A stretch of 64,000 nt of DNA from Acorus gramineus (Eukaryota > Streptophyta > Magnoliopsida > Acorales > Acoraceae). How positions within the stretch are numbered: the stretch's first letter is position 1; each line of letters begins with the position of its first letter. Both the position numbers and the translations under genes were made by a program. The stretch is taken from NCBI GenBank assembly GCA_030737835.1, contig CM060847.1, positions 21,292,433 to 21,356,432 of the forward strand. Direction: 5' to 3'. Under the pieces are notes generated by a model. It did no database searches, had not been told where the DNA came from, and saw nothing but the letters and a program-made list of their open reading frames with translations. Positions 37,901 through 52,900 of the stretch are shown piece after piece.

Positions 37901-40900
37901 CCTCTCAGTCTCAATAAATGGTCCTCGATAGGATTGATCCTCAAGCATCTATCCAGAGGCAAACCATCACCTAGGGCGTCCAACAAATTCAAATTCAAGT
38001 TCTATTTCGTATTTGAGTTTAATTAAGGTTTCACCGGGTTCAAATCCAAAATTGATTCAAGAATTTGATGAAGGATTTGTGCAAAGAAGTTACAGAGAAT
38101 ACCAACAAAATCTGAGATTCGCAACCTTCTAGACCGTTTTTTTTCAAACTTTTCCATGCTAATCCAACACCTCAAATTTTTGGGATTTGCAATCGCTTTA
38201 AAGGCCTATAAATATCTCCCCTAATTCAGTCCAGTTTTGAAATTTAGATTGAGTTATTTTGTTATTCATATTGGTGTAGTTTGTGAGTTCCTAATTTATC
38301 TAGTTGTTTATACTTCAATGTTAGTTTGAGAGGTTATTTTTTAATTTATTGAGTGTTATGTTTCCATCATAATTTCGATTTACTTCATGTTTTCTTTCCT
38401 CTCTTGATCTCTTCACCTCCTGAACACTTTGATTTTGATTTATTCGATATGTTCATGTAGTGCCAGGAACCAGATTTGAACTGGTTGACACGAGAATTTT
38501 CATTCCTCTGCTCTACCAACTAGCTATCCCAGTTATTCCCGATAGATCATCTTTCTTAATGCAGCCTTTTTCTTTCTGTCAATTAAAGAGAGACAGACCG
38601 AGAGAATTGTATTAGAAAATGCTCCGCACCTGTGGTCACCTTCGGTCGCCTCCCTGTTTTAGTTTGAGATTTTTTTTTCAAAAGAGATTGAAAAGTCAAA
38701 GTGTGACGAATATGGACTGAATGATTCAATAATTGAGAATACTGAATTTCTTTGTCTTCGGTTGTGAATTCTGTCTTCGACTAAACGAAGTTGAACTAAC
38801 ATGAAACGAGGGAGAACTGAAGTTCTGGCTTGTCAACAGAAAGATTAGTGGACATTTGAGTGACTTAGACAAGACGCTTAAGCAGTGGAGATGTGTGACG
38901 AACCAAACAGATGCGCTTTTGTTGTTGTGCTATCTATTCAATTCTTTCTTCAACCGCTTGAAAAACAGTTCAGCTGGATATAAGAAAAAATAAAAGCCTT
39001 TTCGGTCTTTCATCTGTCTGTAATTATGGTTCGGTTCAGCCGAGTGCTACTATCATTTGTCACATTCATACATGCATTCTCTCTCTCTCTCTCTCAATCT
39101 TACTTAAAACATTTTGAACCTCTTCTTCACTTTGATCACCTCTGACTTTTGACCTTCACATAGTATAAAGTTCTTTGGAAGCTCACATAGGAGCGAAGCC
39201 TCTTGCTATAGCTTTCTGACCTGACTTCCCTATCAGTCACCTGGGCTCGTTTCACCGTTTCTAGTTCCTGGTTTTCATTCATTTGAACCTGCACCGTCCC
39301 TAGCACTGGTTTCAGTCTCCATATACAATCCGCAGATCTTACAGCTCCATAGTACCTTCTGGTCAGTACCAAGAATGAAAATAGTTTTTTGTCTATCTGA
39401 ACTGAACAAGCCTACTAAGAAGCCAATGGTCCAACAGTTCCCACTAGTCAGCTAGGAATGAGAGAATCCTAGTCCGACTATGAATGCTTGAGCATAGGTT
39501 TGAGATGCCTGAGTTTGAATCCTGACTTTCTTGCACTCGAGAGGCCTGAAACAGGATATTTCATGAGTTGTACATCACCTCAGCAAACATCTCCCATTGA
39601 AGCCATCACACATTGAATTTGAAATGTCATCTACATAGATCCGGGATCCCCTTCCCTTTCCAACAACAACGGGGAGTGGTCAGAACACAACCTTGGAAGA
39701 CCCTTCAGGGAGCAAAAGGAAAATGCTCTTTCCCAAAGCGGATCAATAAGCACCTGATCCAAGCGAGCTAGGGATGGATCCTTTCGCAGGCTACTCCATG
39801 TAAGGACTGGTTGGACAAAACTACATCCAACAACCATTTGCGTGAAATCCACTCGGAAAATTGCGGCATGACCTCATACATATGCTCGGGTCTATTTCCA
39901 TTCTCCGCGGACCTTGTCATGTTGAAGTCCCCCATGACACACCAGGGAAGATGTGACTGCTCCTTGATCAAATTCAACTCCTCCCACAACAATGAGCGCT
40001 GCCCATCCTCATTAGGCCCGTATACCCCTGAACAAATCCATCTCCAGCCCATAATCACATCTTCAAGAACCACCGAAGTGGAAAAAAATAACTCCTATAG
40101 AGACCTCAATCTTCCTCCATTTCAATGGGTTCCAACAAACTAGTATGCCTCCCGATGCAACAACGGAAGCTTTGAAGACAACAGTCTCCAGCCTACCCAC
40201 CCCTAGAGATATCAAGTCCGCCTGACTAACGTCCTCGAGCTTTGTCTCTTGTATGCAACATAAATGAATATTGTGCCTCCAAATCAGCTCCTTAACGGCT
40301 GCTTTCTCCATCGGGTCATGCAGACCCCTCACATTCTATCAAAGGAAATTAATCATTAATTGACAGTCTGATCCTTCACACCCAGGCCTGCACCTATGTC
40401 GCGAGCTCTCCTATCTGAACCACCATCCACCTGATCCTCCTGCCCATCCCTCAGACCTGCCCCCTTGAAAGCCTACTCGATTAATGGTCTTACAGGGTCC
40501 GATAAACTCCGTTCTATTGAGCAACTATCATAGTTTGAAGTGCACATGCTGATGTGCGCACAATAAGAGGGCTTTCGAAGTTCAGTTCGAACTAACTTCG
40601 AATAGTAAGAGGGTGTTTGAAGTTCAGTTCGAATTGACTTCGAACGGTAAAACTTACCTCTGAGTTTGAATTGCCATTCAAATGGAAACATATCGTTCGA
40701 AAGCCGTTTGAATGGCAATTCGAATGTCTAGAGGACGCTTGAAGTTCAATTCGAATGGGGGTTCGAACGACTGCCTTACCCTATGTGCGACCGCATTTCA
40801 GTACATGCGGCCGCATATGCCATGTGTAGACCCCACCGCACATGCGGTCCGCACAAGGTTTTGAACTATGGCAACTATTTATATCATCTAATCATAAATA

Positions 40901-43900
40901 TGATCCCCAGTTAAATTTTATTTAAAAAAAATTAAGAACTCTGCTGTTTTATTTCATAAGTGCATCTTATGATCTGTATAGCAAAAAGTTAATTTGAAGT
41001 TATCCATTGCATGATGACAATGTTAGTATGTTACATTATTTGTATCTACACTGTCTTTCTATATGTCAGTTTGCCTTTAGATAAATCTACTCACAAATTC
41101 TTTATATTTAATAGCTGAGTGTTTTCATTTTATCTTCAGGATTCATTTCACCCTGTGGAAGTCACTAATGGACTTTGGATTGTTCCTGAATGGAGAACCC
41201 CCCCGGTATGATTTAATTATAGTTTTCTTCTCACCATGGTTGCTAATAACATGAATAGGTTGTCGTTTATTTACGATTTTATTTGTTCATTATCAAGTTT
41301 TCTTTATGTGACCTAGTTTTACTGCAAGATTCATCCTTTATTGATAATTTTCCTTTGCCTCCTGTGTTTCTTTAGCTTTTCTTATCCGTGTGCTAGTTCC
41401 CAAATGAGATATCCTTCTTGTTTTGGGTCAATCAAACATCCAGTTGCTAGAAAGGAAGCAGACTTGTTAAATGTGCTAGCTAATCAAACATATTTCAATT
41501 ATGTGAAGAAAACTTCATAGTTTATGGTACTCCTTTTCCTCTTTCTTGGTGGAGTTCGTATGCTTGTGTATGATGAAGTTACTATTGTTGTCTTTTTTAT
41601 CTGTACCCACCACGTTGGAAGGTAAATTGTTTGCAGCCACATGACAGAATCCACATGTTGCCTTTAATTTGAAATTTGATTTTGTAGGAAAGAGTGTGCA
41701 AAATCATATTTTGTGATCTCTTAGCCATACAGATGATTGTGTTAAAGCTCTTTATCAACCATTGGACAGGAAAGATTGCTCTTTACAAAGTATTTACATG
41801 AGGGGCTTCTTGAGAAGTGTTTTTCATTAGTAAATGCAAACTGAATGTACACATAGTCAAATGGGCTATTGTATGAAGCATATGAAGGGTCGTGATGAAA
41901 TGTTGTTGACTTGATAGGGTCGGTTAAGTTCCAAAAATTAAGAATACCACTAATATCTATTGGGCTTTTAGGGAAGTGAACTCCCCATAGTTCCTCCACC
42001 AAATTGCTCAATTAATTAGAAAATTATGTTTTTCTCTTTTTTATTTCTTGAAGAAATACTTTTTATGCCCTTGGCATTCAACTCATCCCTTGTCTTTTCC
42101 ATACCACTCATACTCATGAGACGGATAAAAAGCACACGAGTTCCCATTATTTTTTTGTAATAAAAAATTTGGACCATTTCTCGATTTGTGCATGTAATCC
42201 CTGTGGCCCATTAATTATGATTAACTGTCACCTACTCAACCATGTTTCAAATAATTAATCAAGAATGCTTTTCTAAATGGTGGGTTTTTGAAGACCGTTT
42301 GACAGTTTTTGGTGCCTGCCCCAACATACAATTTCCAATCAGTTATCCATGTTCTTCTTGCTTTAGCCGTATTCCCAAACATTCATGCAGTAATTATTAG
42401 TTGAAATTTGACGTTGCATCATTGGTGGCTATAGTAAATCACCATAAATATCTTCAATGTTTCTCCTGCCAAGCAGGACTAGTTGCTTTCAAGGAATCCC
42501 TGATCCATTATTAACCGTAAGCATCCTTATCTTGAGTGTCTTCCATTTGTCAAGTAGGTTCTCAGCTTCTACACTGATTGAGGGCTTTATGTTTCTTTTG
42601 GCTCCTAAATTATCTTCTCCGAATGAATGTAAAGAAGAAATAAATGGAATAATGTATATATCGTAATGGAGGCCGAAAGGTCTTTTATATAGTTACAAGA
42701 TGTACAAACCCTAAAACAGAAAAAGACCAAAATACCCAAAAAACCCTCCAGCCCGGGGGGGGGGGGGGGGGGCTGCGGCCCATGGGGAGCGTTGCCCCCC
42801 AACCCCCGGGCCTCCGGGAATAGGCCCAACAACAGGCCTATCCAATAACTCCAATACTCTCCCTCAAGTTGGAGCGAAGATATCAATCAAGCCCAACTTG
42901 ATCAAGCTAGAACAAAGAACAGAGGGACCAACGGACTTGGTGAACATATCAACAAGTTACTCATTGGAAGAGACAAATGCTGTGTCAATGGCGTCTGACT
43001 GTACTTTCTCTCGAAGAAAGTGAATGTCAACCTCAATGTGTTTGGTCCGCTCATGAAGAACTGAGTCCGAGGCAAGCATAATGGCAGATCGGTTATCACA
43101 AAACAAAGTAGATGAACCAGCTACAGGGAATCCCAACTCTGTCAAAAGAGAGCGCAACCAAATGATCTCACATGTGCCTTGGGCCATGGCACGATACTCT
43201 GCCTCAGTAGAAGAACGAGAGACAACACTCTGTTTCTTACTTTTTCGGGAAATAAGGTTGTCCCCATGGAAAGTACAGAAACCGGAGGTGGATCGACGAT
43301 CAGTGAGTGAACCAGCATAATCTGCGTCAGTGTAACAAGAAATGATAGGCTGAGCACTAGTAGCATAGAATAAGCCAAGACCTGGGCATGACTTCAAGTA
43401 TCGAAGAATCCTGTAAACAACATCTAGGTGAGAAGTCCGTGGGGCATGCATGAATTGACTCACCACGCTGACAGCAAAAGTCAAATCAGGTCTAGTATTC
43501 GTCAGGTAGATCAAACGACCCACTAGACGCTGGCACAAAGAAGGATCTGGTAGAAGGTCGCCTGATTCAACATGAAGGCGATGGTTCGGGTCCATAGGAG
43601 AAGTGGCAAGGCGACATCCAAGCATACCGGTGTCCTCAAGAAGGTCAAGAGTGTATTTTCGCTGGGAGAGCGAAATACCATGGCGTGAGCGAGCAATCTC
43701 AATCCCCAAAAAATATCGAAGAGGACCTAAATCCTTCACATCAAACGCATGTCCAAGCTCAGTCTTCACTCTGACAATGTAATCAGCATCATCTCCTGTG
43801 ATAATGATATCATCCACGTAAACTAGAACAATGGTGCACCGTCCATTACTTCGACGAATGAAGCAAGTATGATCAGCATGACAACGAGTGAATCCAAGAG

Positions 43901-46900
43901 AGAGAATGATTACACTGAATCTTTGAAACCATGCTCTCGGTGATTGCTTCAGTCCATATAGAGACTTGAGAAGAAGACAGACCTTCCCGGAATACTCCCC
44001 CTGAAGACGAAAACCAGGCGGAGGATCCATATAAATTTTCTCTGTCAAGTCGCCATGAAGAAAAGCATTCTTCACATCCATCTGATGAAGAGGCCAGTTG
44101 TGACAAGCAGCAAGAGAGACAAGAAGCCGAACAGTAGTCAGCTTGGCAACAGGAGCAAATGTAGCATGGAAATCCTTCCCTGGAGTTTGAGTGAAACCTT
44201 TTGCAACAAGGCGTGCCTTATAGCGCTCAACAGCCCCATCAGCCTTGTATTTTACTGTGAAAACCCATCGACACAACAGTTCTCTCCCCTGGTGGAAGAT
44301 CAACTAACGCCCACGTATGATTTTTCTGCAAGGCATCCATCTCTGCGGTCATAGCGGCGGTCCAAAGAGGATCCTGTAATGCCTCAATTACAGTACGAGG
44401 AATACGGATAGACGATGTAGCAGCTAGGTAAGCTCTGTAGGAATCTGAAAGTCCCTGATAAGAAACAAACTGGGCAAGAGGATGAGCAGTGACACAACTC
44501 CGACGACCTTTGCGAAGAGCAATAGGTACATCAGAGTCAGATGGAGGCAAATCAGAAACAGAATATGGAGTGATCAAGGAAGAGGATATACCTGAGTCCG
44601 AGGAGGATGTCGACAAGTGAGCAGGAGAGAGAGGTGGTCGAGGTCTACGAGTGTATACAATAAGAGGAGACTGTGGTGGTGATGACTGTGGATGGAACGA
44701 CTGTGGTGGTGGCGACCGTGGCTGTGGCAAAGGCAATGGCTGAAAAAATGATGCCGGTCGAACTGGTGAAGAAGAATGTTGCAGAACCGTGTCAGAAAAA
44801 TATGGCACATCCTCAAAAAATGTAACATCAAGGGAATGGAACAATCTCCGAGAAATAGGATCATAGCATCTATATCCTTTGGACATGGTGGAATAACCAA
44901 GGAAAACACAACGTATAGACTTATCATCAAGCTTGGTGCGTGAAGGCCCCCTATCCTGAACAAAACAAGTACACCCGAAGACTCGAGGAGTGATGGGGAA
45001 AAGAGTACGACAGGATACAAAACATGGAAGGTAACTTGACCTCCTAAAGTACGACTGGGAGTCCGATTAGTCAAACAAGCAGCAGTGAGGACTGTCATAC
45101 TCCAATAGGACTTTGGAACACTCATTCCTCGAAGGAGACAACGAACCACATTCATGAGATGACGATTCTTACGTTCCGCCACCCCATTCTGCTCAGGTGT
45201 ATATGGACAAGTCAACTGTTGAAGGATTCCCAACTCATTCAGATGAGACCGAAAAGAATCCGAGACATACTCCCCCCCATTATCAGACCTGATACTCTTG
45301 ACAGTAATGTTAAACTGTGTTTTAATCATGCGTAAAAAATTAATACACTGAGAGGATACCTCAGACCGAGATTTAAGAAGATAAACCCAAGTATATCTAG
45401 AAAAATCATCAATGAATGTCAAGTAATATCTATGACCACCAAAAGCAGTAACAGGAGAGGGACCCCACACATCAGAATGAATCAAATCAAACAACCCAGA
45501 AGCTTTATTCATGCGAGAAATATAAGTTGTACGGGTATGTTTAGAAAGCTCACACACAGCACATTGAAATTTATGAGTCTTACATGAAGAGCGAAAAGTA
45601 GGAAATAAAGAACATAGATGCTGAAAATTGGCATGTCCTAAACGAGCATGCCATAAATCTAGAGATTGTAAAGAAAAACTATGCGAATGATCAGTGGACA
45701 AAATGGAAGCATGGGCCGTGGTGGGTGGTTCTCCGAAGACGTAAAGACCATCTCTCTCATACCCCTTGCCAAAAATCCTCCGTGTACTCAGGTCCTGAAA
45801 AACGCAATGATCAGGGTAAAAAGTCACTGAACAGTTCAAAGCCTTAGTCAATTGGCTAACAGAAAGAAGGTTAAGAGCAAGATTGGGAACATGTAACACA
45901 GAGTGTAATGATAAAGAGGAAGATAAAGGAACGGTACCCTTACTGATGACAGGTGTAAGTGAGCCATCAGCAAGGCGTACCTCTCTGTGTATAGAAGGTG
46001 ATGTCAAGGGAACAAACAATCGAGACTCACCAGACATGTGTTCTGTAGCGCCTGAATCAATGACCCAAGTAGGAGACCCTGATTGGTTAACATGGTAGGC
46101 GGAGGGGATACCTGAGGTAGAGGAAGAAGCAGCAGTGGATGTTGGACCAGCATTAGAGAGACCAGCATGAGAGACATGAGAGGCAAGACTCTCCCGAACC
46201 ATAGCATCAATATGGTTCTGAATATTACGCATATCAAAGGACCCAGATGGAGCAGAGGGGGCATCACCCGGAACCAAGGCATCAGCAACAGCAGCACGAG
46301 GGGCAGACGAAGTAGCTCCAACATTGTGAGATCGCATCAAGTGTGGGTACAGAATAAAACATCTGACTTTTTCATGACCTGTTTTTCCACAGTGGCCACA
46401 AGTCACAATATTGCGGTGTCCACGTCCACGACCACGACCACTATCCCCGTGGCCGCGAGAGTCATATCCAGAAGTGGCCGCCAATGCCATCTGATCGCCG
46501 AGGGTTCCAGTGGTCGCTGAGGAAGAGATCTGACGGCGATGCTCATCACCCTCAATAATAGCAAATGCCTCGAATAGAGAAGGAAGTGGTGTGGTATTCA
46601 AGATCTGAACACGAAGAGATTCGAACTCTGATCGAAGGCCCATAAGAAACGCATATGTCTGTTGGCGTTGTAGTCGGCCAACCACAATCGTGGCAGCCTC
46701 CTTAGGCAACTCCGAGAGAGGCTCATAGTGGGCAAGTTCCTCCCAACGAGCCTGCAGAAATCCAAAATAATCGGTAACTGATTGGGTACCTTGGGTGGCC
46801 TGGGCAATATCCTTGTACAACTCATAGATCCGTGAGTCATTCCTGGCATGACCATAGGTCTTCTTCAACGCAGCCCATAGAGAGTCGACCGTATCATGAT

Positions 46901-49900
46901 ACATGAACATATTGTAGATCCGGGTCTCCATGGAGTTGAAAAGCCAACCTAGAACCGTACAGTTGTTGATCTCCCACTGATTGAAAGTCGTATCGGTTTC
47001 TGCTGGCTTGTTAATGGTGCCAAGAAGAAGGCCTGACATACCTCGACTACCCAAATATAATCGAACAGAACGCGACCAGGACGGATAATTTCGTCCATCA
47101 AGAAGCACGGTGATAATCCGTTGAGCATGAGAATTGTGCCCTAACGGAATGGTGGTGTCCTTGATCTCCACACCCGACAGTGGCGTGGGGTCCTTCGGCG
47201 TTTTGTCCATTGCAAACCTCAAATCTCGACCCGAGAGAGGAAAAGATAATAGAGATCACTACTACCTGTGATGGAAAAAAAAAATCGTGAAACCCTAGGG
47301 TTTCTTTGTGGCTCTGATACCAAGAAGAAATAAATGGAATAATGTATATATCGTAATGGAGGCTGAAATGTCTCTTATATAGTTACAAGATGTACAAACC
47401 CTAAAACAGAAAAAGCTCAAAATACCCATGACAAAAATTCGAGTCGGGAGCCCCCGGACTCCCGTACGCCCACAATCGGCGATTCCCGGCGATTCCAGCC
47501 CGGGGGGGGGGGGGGGGGGGTGGGGGGCTGCGGCCCATGGGGGGCGTTGCCCCCGGGCCTTCGGGAATAGGCCCAACAACAAGCCTATCCAATAACTCCA
47601 ATATGTAAAATGCCTACCTCATAGCTCATATCCACCCTCCATTGAAAGTTTGCCAAACTGCCAATCATATTCTTGTGTGTTTGGGTCTATTTGGTACATC
47701 ACCAAATATATACGCTTTCATTGGTTGTTTTTATTGGAGACATTATATAAGCCTGTTGTTTGGCCTATTCCTGGAGGCCCGGGGGTTGGGGGACAACGCC
47801 TCCCATGGGCCGCAACAACAGGCCCATGTGGGGAATTGCTGATTGGGTGCACGGGGTTCAGGGACAGCGCCCCTGACTCAATTTTTGTCATAGGTATTTT
47901 GGTCATTTTCTATTTCTAAGGTTTGTATATCTTGTAACTATATAAGGGACCTTTTGGCCTCCATTACTCAATACAATATTATTCCATTTATTTCTTGGTA
48001 TTAGAGCCGCAAAGAAACCCTAGGGTTTCATGATTTTTTTTTTCTTCATCACGGGTCATGGTGATCACTATTATCTTTTCCTCTCTCGGGTCGAGATTTG
48101 AGGTTTGCAATGAATCCAACGCCAAAGGACCCCACGCCACTGTTGGGTGGGGAGATCGAGGAGACCACCATTCCGTTAGGGCATAACTCTGATGCTCAAC
48201 GGATTACCAATGTGCTTCTTGATGGACGAAATTATTCGTCCTGGTTGCGTTCCGTTTGATTATATTTGGGTAGTCAAGGCATGTCAGGCCTTCTTCTTGG
48301 CACCATTAAAAAGCCGGCAGAAACTGATGCAACCTTCAATCAGTGGGAGATCAACAACTGTACGGTTCTTGGTTGGCTCTACAACTCCATGGAGACCTGG
48401 ATCTATAATATGTTCATGTATCATGATACGGTCGACTCTCTATGGGCTGCGTTGAAGAAGACCTATGGTCATGCCAGGAATGACTCACGGATCTATGAGT
48501 TGTACAAGGATATTGCTCAGGCCACCCAAGGTACCCAATCTGTTACCGATTATTTTGGATTTCTTCAGGCTCGTTGGGAGGAACTTGCCCACTATGAGCC
48601 TCTCTCGGAGTTGCCTAAGGAGGCTGCCACGATTGTGGTTGGCCGACTACAACGCCAACAGACGTATGCGTTTCTTATGGGCCTTCGACCGGAGTTCGAA
48701 TTTCTTCGTGTTCAGATCTTGAATACCACACCACTTTCTTCTCTATTTGAGGCATTTTCTATTATTGAAGGTGATGAGCATCGCCGTCAGATCTCTTCCT
48801 CAGGGATCACTGGAACCCTTGATGATCAGATGGCATTGGCGGCCACCTCTGGATATGACTCTCGTGGCCATAGGGATAGCGGTCGTGGTCGTGGACCTGG
48901 ACGCAACAATATTGTGACTTGTGGCCACTGTGGAAAAACAGGGCATGAAAAAGTCAGATGTTTTCTCCTGTACCCACAATTGATGCGATCTCGCAATGTT
49001 GGAGCTCCTTCGTCTACCCCTCGTGTTGCTGTTGCTGATGCCTCGGTTCCATGTGATGCCCCCACTGCTCCATCTGGGTCCTTTGATATGCGTACTATTC
49101 AGAACCATATTGATGCCATGGTTCGGGAGAGCCTTGCCTCTCATGTCTCTCATGCTGGTCCAACATCCTCTGATGCTTCTTCCTCTACCTCAGGTATCCT
49201 CTCCGCCTACCATGTTAACCAATCAGGGTCTCCTACTTGGGTCATTGATTCAGGCGCTACTGAACATATGACTGGTGAGTCTCGATTGTTTGCTCTCTTG
49301 ACATCACCTTCTATGCACAGAGAGGTACGTCTTACTGATGGCTCACTTACACCTGTCATTAGTAAGAGTACCGTTCCTTTATCTTCCTTTTTATCATTAC
49401 ACTCTGTGTTTTATGTTCCCAGTCTTGCTTTTAACCTTCTTTCTGTTAGTCAATTGACTAAGGGGTTGTTTGGTTCAGCGGAAAGCTGATTTTAAGTCAT
49501 GATTTATAAGTGCGGATTATATAAGTTCTGATAAGTTTTAATCAGTTCAGAAGAAAAATTGTTTAGTTCAGTGAAAATTATAAGCTCTTATGAAAATAAG
49601 TGTGTTTGGTTCAGTACTAAAGAGTAGAGCTTATGATGAGGGTGTTTTGGTCTATTTAATAAGTGTTGAATGTAATTTGATGTTTGGTTGAAAACTTGAT
49701 TATTTGCTTATTTTTTCTATTTATTAAAAAAAGATACTTTGATATGTGTCTATTTAATAAATTATTAGATACTTATCTTTGATTACTTGTTAGAACCTGA
49801 TACAAGCCTATACAGATTTTAAAAAAATAACATGGGACATATGTGCCTTTTATGAAGCGGTAAATATGCAATCTATATTTACCATATTTGAAAAGTCATA

Positions 49901-52900
49901 GTAATCACATATTTGTCGAAATATTTTGACAAGTCTCACTTAATAGTGGCAAAGCTGCATATCATGTTATGCTACACAAGATAAATACAAGAGAATATTA
50001 CAACATTTTATGAATAAAAAAAAAAAAAACATGTACATCATCAAACATAATCCAAGCACACAAACATAGTACTAGAGTTGCATATATTTTCATTCTATAA
50101 TAGATAAATACATGAGAATGTTACAACATTCTCAAATAAAAAAAAAAGTTTCAGAGCAGTGAATATTTACATTACAGTGTTGGTTTCATAATTCAACTTC
50201 TACGGTCGTTTGATGGCCAGGAGTACAAGCAAACACCATCAATATGATACATAAGCATGAACAATATCCAAAGATGAGTATCCCTGTGGGGCGTTGAACT
50301 GCGGCGGCCTTCTCCACCTTCTTCTGAACTGGCACCTGGTAATACTCGGGTCCATGCGCCCGACACAATTCATCAACCCACATGAAGCATTGTGGATGTT
50401 CCTGATTACATGAATGTCAATAAACATTTTTTTTTATCTTGGGACCCCATGTAGCCCTCCCACGGTTGGCTTCCATTAGCTACCAACAACAAGGAGGGAA
50501 GAAAATTGTGAGACAAGGGATTTACGTATACCTATCATGTATTAATGCGAGCTAATGGTATGATTTATTAGTTGCGATAAATTTCAACAAGGAAAGGTAA
50601 ACACCTTTCAAAAAATTGAAAACTATTCTAGGATGGAGTAAACTCTAGATGAGTCACAAATACCCAAGAGTGTCCATGTTTAAGATTAATCAAATCATCC
50701 AGAGGAACTCATGTACATGATGTGCATGTAACAGCTCAAATATTGATAAAATCCTATAAAATGTAAACTCTATTTAGCAACATAGAATAAAAATAGATCC
50801 AAACCACAAGAAGAACCAGCTCCTCCTTGCTTTTTTACGAACAGATTGTATACTTGACTCATCTATTTCTATTACTGGTGATCATCATAGATAAATACTT
50901 TTCTTACAACTTGCTCAATTAATTTTGTTTATGGTTAATAGTTTAGACAACAACAGTGCATTGGAGGCAACATCCCAACAAAATCAGATAAATAATACAA
51001 GGCTGCCTAGATTTCTAAAGTATGGACCAGCAGTACATAAAGAACAACCCACGTTTTATCTTAGTTGTATCATATCCCATCTATACAAGGCTGCCTACAT
51101 AAATCACATCCCATCTATACAAGGCTGCCTACATAAATCACATCCCATCTATTGGTTGTTTATATTAAAGGACAAGTTTATCTTCTAACAATTGTATCAT
51201 AACAAGTTTTCTCTCTAATATGCAATCTTCATTCAACTTTGCTAAAACAAATGAGGTGTAAAACTGTTTCACCTCACTTGTATTCTTAGGTGTCCTTCAT
51301 TCAACTTCTTCAAAGATCAACAACAATATCATATTTATTTAAAGAAAAGCAATAGATTCATCCCCATGAGACCTGGAAACATAGATATCCAATCCCCTAT
51401 ATTTCAATTGTTATAACTACTAGAAACAATGTTAATTAAGAGAGTTCTCAATTGTCAACCCCAACCAACAATTAGTACCAAACTATCAATTTTTATATTG
51501 AATTATCCTAACAGTCATTTTTGCACATCCTCTCTTCCTCTCTGTCAAAATATTGTGGCCAGTCTGTTGCATATTAAGGAGTCTTTCATTTCTAATTATG
51601 ATAGTATCCAATTTGTATTACAACTAAATGGCATTTCAAAGGTATATAGCTGCACCCCTTCAGCCCTTCTCAAGACTTCTCAGAATATTACCCTGGATTA
51701 TAGAAGACTTGAGAAAAATAATAGAACAAAACAAAAAAAATATAATAAACAACTATTACCCAAGAGAAATGCACTTCACACACATACAGATCAAAGTGCC
51801 ACATAAACCCGTTAAAAGGAAAAATGTAAGAAACAATTATGTTTACAATTCTTTTTCAAATGTACGAAGTGTGTGTGTATATATATATATAAAAACAAGG
51901 ATCATTCAACTACAGATGCCATTTTCATCTATTCAATTAAGATCACATAACAAAAGTATCATTCAAACATTAAACCAGATAAAGAAAAAAAAAACAGTAG
52001 GTGCATGAAATAAGTCCCATAAAACCCCTCCAAAAAATAAAACAAAATAATAAGAGTGATAAAAATCCTTCATACTCTCATTAATTGACCACTTCCACCC
52101 TAGTACCACATATCTTAAGCATCACCAATCAATAAAATCATAATCTACAGACAATCCCACTTCAAAAAATCAGGTCTTGCACTAAAAAGCAATCAATCAT
52201 CTACCATTACATCTGATCTACCCAACAATGAAAAAGAACACACATTTCAGCCGACGCTCCCTATAGATTCATCTACATGAAACCCTAAGATCAACCCTAA
52301 CCTTGTTCATCTACATCAAACCACCCTAAGATCAACCCTAACCTTGTTCATCTACGTCAAACCCTAAGATCAGCCCTAACCTTGTTCTTCTACATCAAAC
52401 CCGAAGATCAACAAATCTGAAGAACATAAGCATGAGCAGAGAAGATTTGGTGGGTTTTACCTAGATCGTTGGCCGGGAGGAGATCCAAAGAAGCAGAGAG
52501 TGTCGGACAGCTTGTTGGAGATGGTGAGAGGGAGATCAGAGTGTATCGGGCTGTTTCGTGAGGAGGAAGCATATTGGAGTGTAGGATCAGTCAACGAACA
52601 TCATGGTCTTTTTGTAGGAGATTTGTGATCCTGGGTTTTAGTCGTCCGTTTTTTGGGTTTTTGGCGCAGAAGACAAAAGAAGGTCGAACAGGTTCACCGA
52701 TTGGGGTTCATGTCGTCCATGTTTTGGTAAAAAAGGGAGGGTTGTCTTCGGCGCATAAAAAAGGAGGAGAGAGAAGGTATGGTTAAGTGAAAGAGGATTT
52801 AAATACCCTATGTAAATATCAAACTTTTACAAGGGCATTCTTGTCTTTTCATAGATCAAACGAAACTCTGAATGCGTTTGTCGGATATTTAAGTGGGGTA

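Noticed and set aside
39136-39372. 79-aa minus-strand frame near the trnF relic
   Set aside because: It might be organelle-derived, but I could not match it to a known plastid or mitochondrial gene.
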